Shown: positions 39,603 to 39,654 of the stretch, in pieces
Numbering within the stretch: the stretch's first letter is position 1
Layout of the letters: each line of letters starts with the position of its first letter
DNA from: Nitrososphaerales archaeon
Lineage (GTDB): Archaea > Thermoproteota > Nitrososphaeria > Conexivisphaerales > UBA164
DNA: 39,654 nucleotides
Direction: 5' to 3'
NCBI GenBank assembly: GCA_023256355.1
Contig: JAGDXJ010000002.1
Coordinates: forward strand, 1 to 39,654
Notes under the pieces: generated by a model
Database searches by the model: none
Told to the model about the DNA's origin: nothing
The model's input: only the letters and a program-made list of their open reading frames with translations
Program-made: the position numbers and the translations under genes

Positions 39603-39613
39603 TGGGCCCGGTG
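39603..39613 (+). repeat. attR candidate (TGGGCCCGGTG) within the tRNA-Met 3' end
   Basis: Identical to 34555-34565. It covers the discriminator base, the 3' acceptor strand and the start of the T stem of tRNA-Met, so integration leaves the tRNA intact. Confidence 0.7.
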
Positions 39614-39654
39614 GGACTTGAACCCACGACCGCCCGGTTATGAGCCGGGCGCTC
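39603..39654 (-). tRNA. tRNA-Met (CAT), elongator type, 5' part beyond window
   Basis: Only the 3' 52 bases are inside the window. The anticodon stem-loop is CCCGG-CTCATAA-CCGGG (anticodon CAT), the T arm is GTGGG-TTCAAGT-CCCAC, and the 3' acceptor strand is CGGGCCC with discriminator A. The three GC pairs next to the loop lack the GGG/CCC order of initiator tRNAs, so elongator Met is preferred; a tRNA-Ile2 with modified CAU is possible. No CCA is encoded. Confidence 0.88.

Larger units (their letters stand above)
34555..39613. mobile_element. Integrated element in tRNA-Met, about 5.06 kb
   Basis: The boundaries are an 11-base direct repeat; the right copy is within an intact tRNA-Met 3' end and the left copy follows the prepilin peptidase gene. 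Inside are a MerR/excisionase-like HTH protein, two coiled-coil proteins, a HerA-like ATPase, a membrane protein, a small basic protein, a nuclease, a recombinase domain and an integrase. The two gene blocks converge at a hairpin terminator near 35370. Base composition varies: the membrane-protein block (36.2-36.8 kb) is AT-rich, while the integrase is visibly GC-richer than the chromosome genes. No replication initiator, capsid or conjugation gene was recognised, so virus versus plasmid origin is open. Confidence 0.75.

Noticed and set aside
39596-39654. Integrase reading frame continuing into the tRNA, as in SSV-type split integrases
   Set aside because: A TAA in the anticodon loop closes the frame and no start codon lies between it and the ATG at 39598, so the tRNA is not part of the ORF.
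1-39654. CRISPR array
   Set aside because: No series of regularly spaced direct repeats of 24-37 bases was seen; the only periodic repeat is the three-copy GGTCA set at 38172.

Overview
This window is archaeal chromosome. Evidence: ribosomal proteins L10e and S30e, prefoldin alpha, FtsY, aIF6, MBF1, an archaeal RPA with an N-terminal helical domain, archaeal class I CCA-adding enzyme, archaeal-type PEP carboxylase, diphthamide synthase Dph2, TATA-box promoters, frequent TTG starts, and tRNA genes without an encoded CCA. S30e is generally absent from Euryarchaeota, so I infer a TACK-type lineage; genus and species cannot be set from the sequence alone. Menaquinone-type prenyltransferase, a molybdenum aldehyde-oxidoreductase operon and an MHS-family transporter fit a respiring organism that uses organic carbon (inference).

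Region 1 (1-5.5 kb, minus strand): dph2 (partial), rpl10e, nadE, family V uracil-DNA glycosylase, ftsY, prefoldin alpha, a GalT-like protein and gpmA. Region 2 (5.5-6.0 kb) holds a decayed TnpB fragment with an omega-RNA-like 3' module. Region 3 (6.0-10.4 kb): histidine phosphatase, then a compact cluster of ubiquitin-like protein, KEOPS Cgi121, E1-like activating enzyme and endonuclease III, meeting the CCA-adding enzyme tail to tail. Region 4 (10.4-21.6 kb): DUF309, aspartokinase, a pair of overlapping winged-helix proteins, HflX, MBF1, S30e, a CBS/hibernation-factor-like protein, UPF0200 kinase, Trm14-type methyltransferase, PEP carboxylase, nitroreductase, a hydroxyacid dehydrogenase and tRNA-Cys. 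Region 5 (21.6-34.5 kb): MHS transporter, MenA-like UbiA enzyme, a second decayed TnpB-type remnant, HTH/KaiC pair, RPA-trxB, threonine synthase, coxL-M-S-type operon, aIF6 and a prepilin peptidase.

Region 6 (34555-39613) is a 5.06-kb integrated element at the 3' end of an elongator-type tRNA-Met(CAT) that runs off the window edge. It is bounded by an 11-bp direct repeat (TGGGCCCGGTG) matching the tRNA 3' end. One operon (plus strand) encodes a MerR/excisionase-type HTH protein and two related coiled-coil proteins, one below the ORF-track cutoff. The opposing operon (minus strand) encodes a stand-alone tyrosine-recombinase catalytic domain, a PD-(D/E)XK nuclease with an N-terminal PCNA-binding-like motif, a 55-residue basic protein, a four-helix membrane protein and an RHH-HerA-like ATPase. 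An integrase truncated before its second catalytic box abuts the tRNA. No recognisable replication initiator or capsid gene is present. This element is the best candidate for an undescribed system. The two TnpB/omega-RNA fossils and the Ubl-KEOPS-E1 cluster are the next most interesting loci.

The chromosomal genes are packed tightly. Several stop/start overlaps read TTGA, ATGA or GTGA, and two convergent pairs share a single TTAA as both stop codons.
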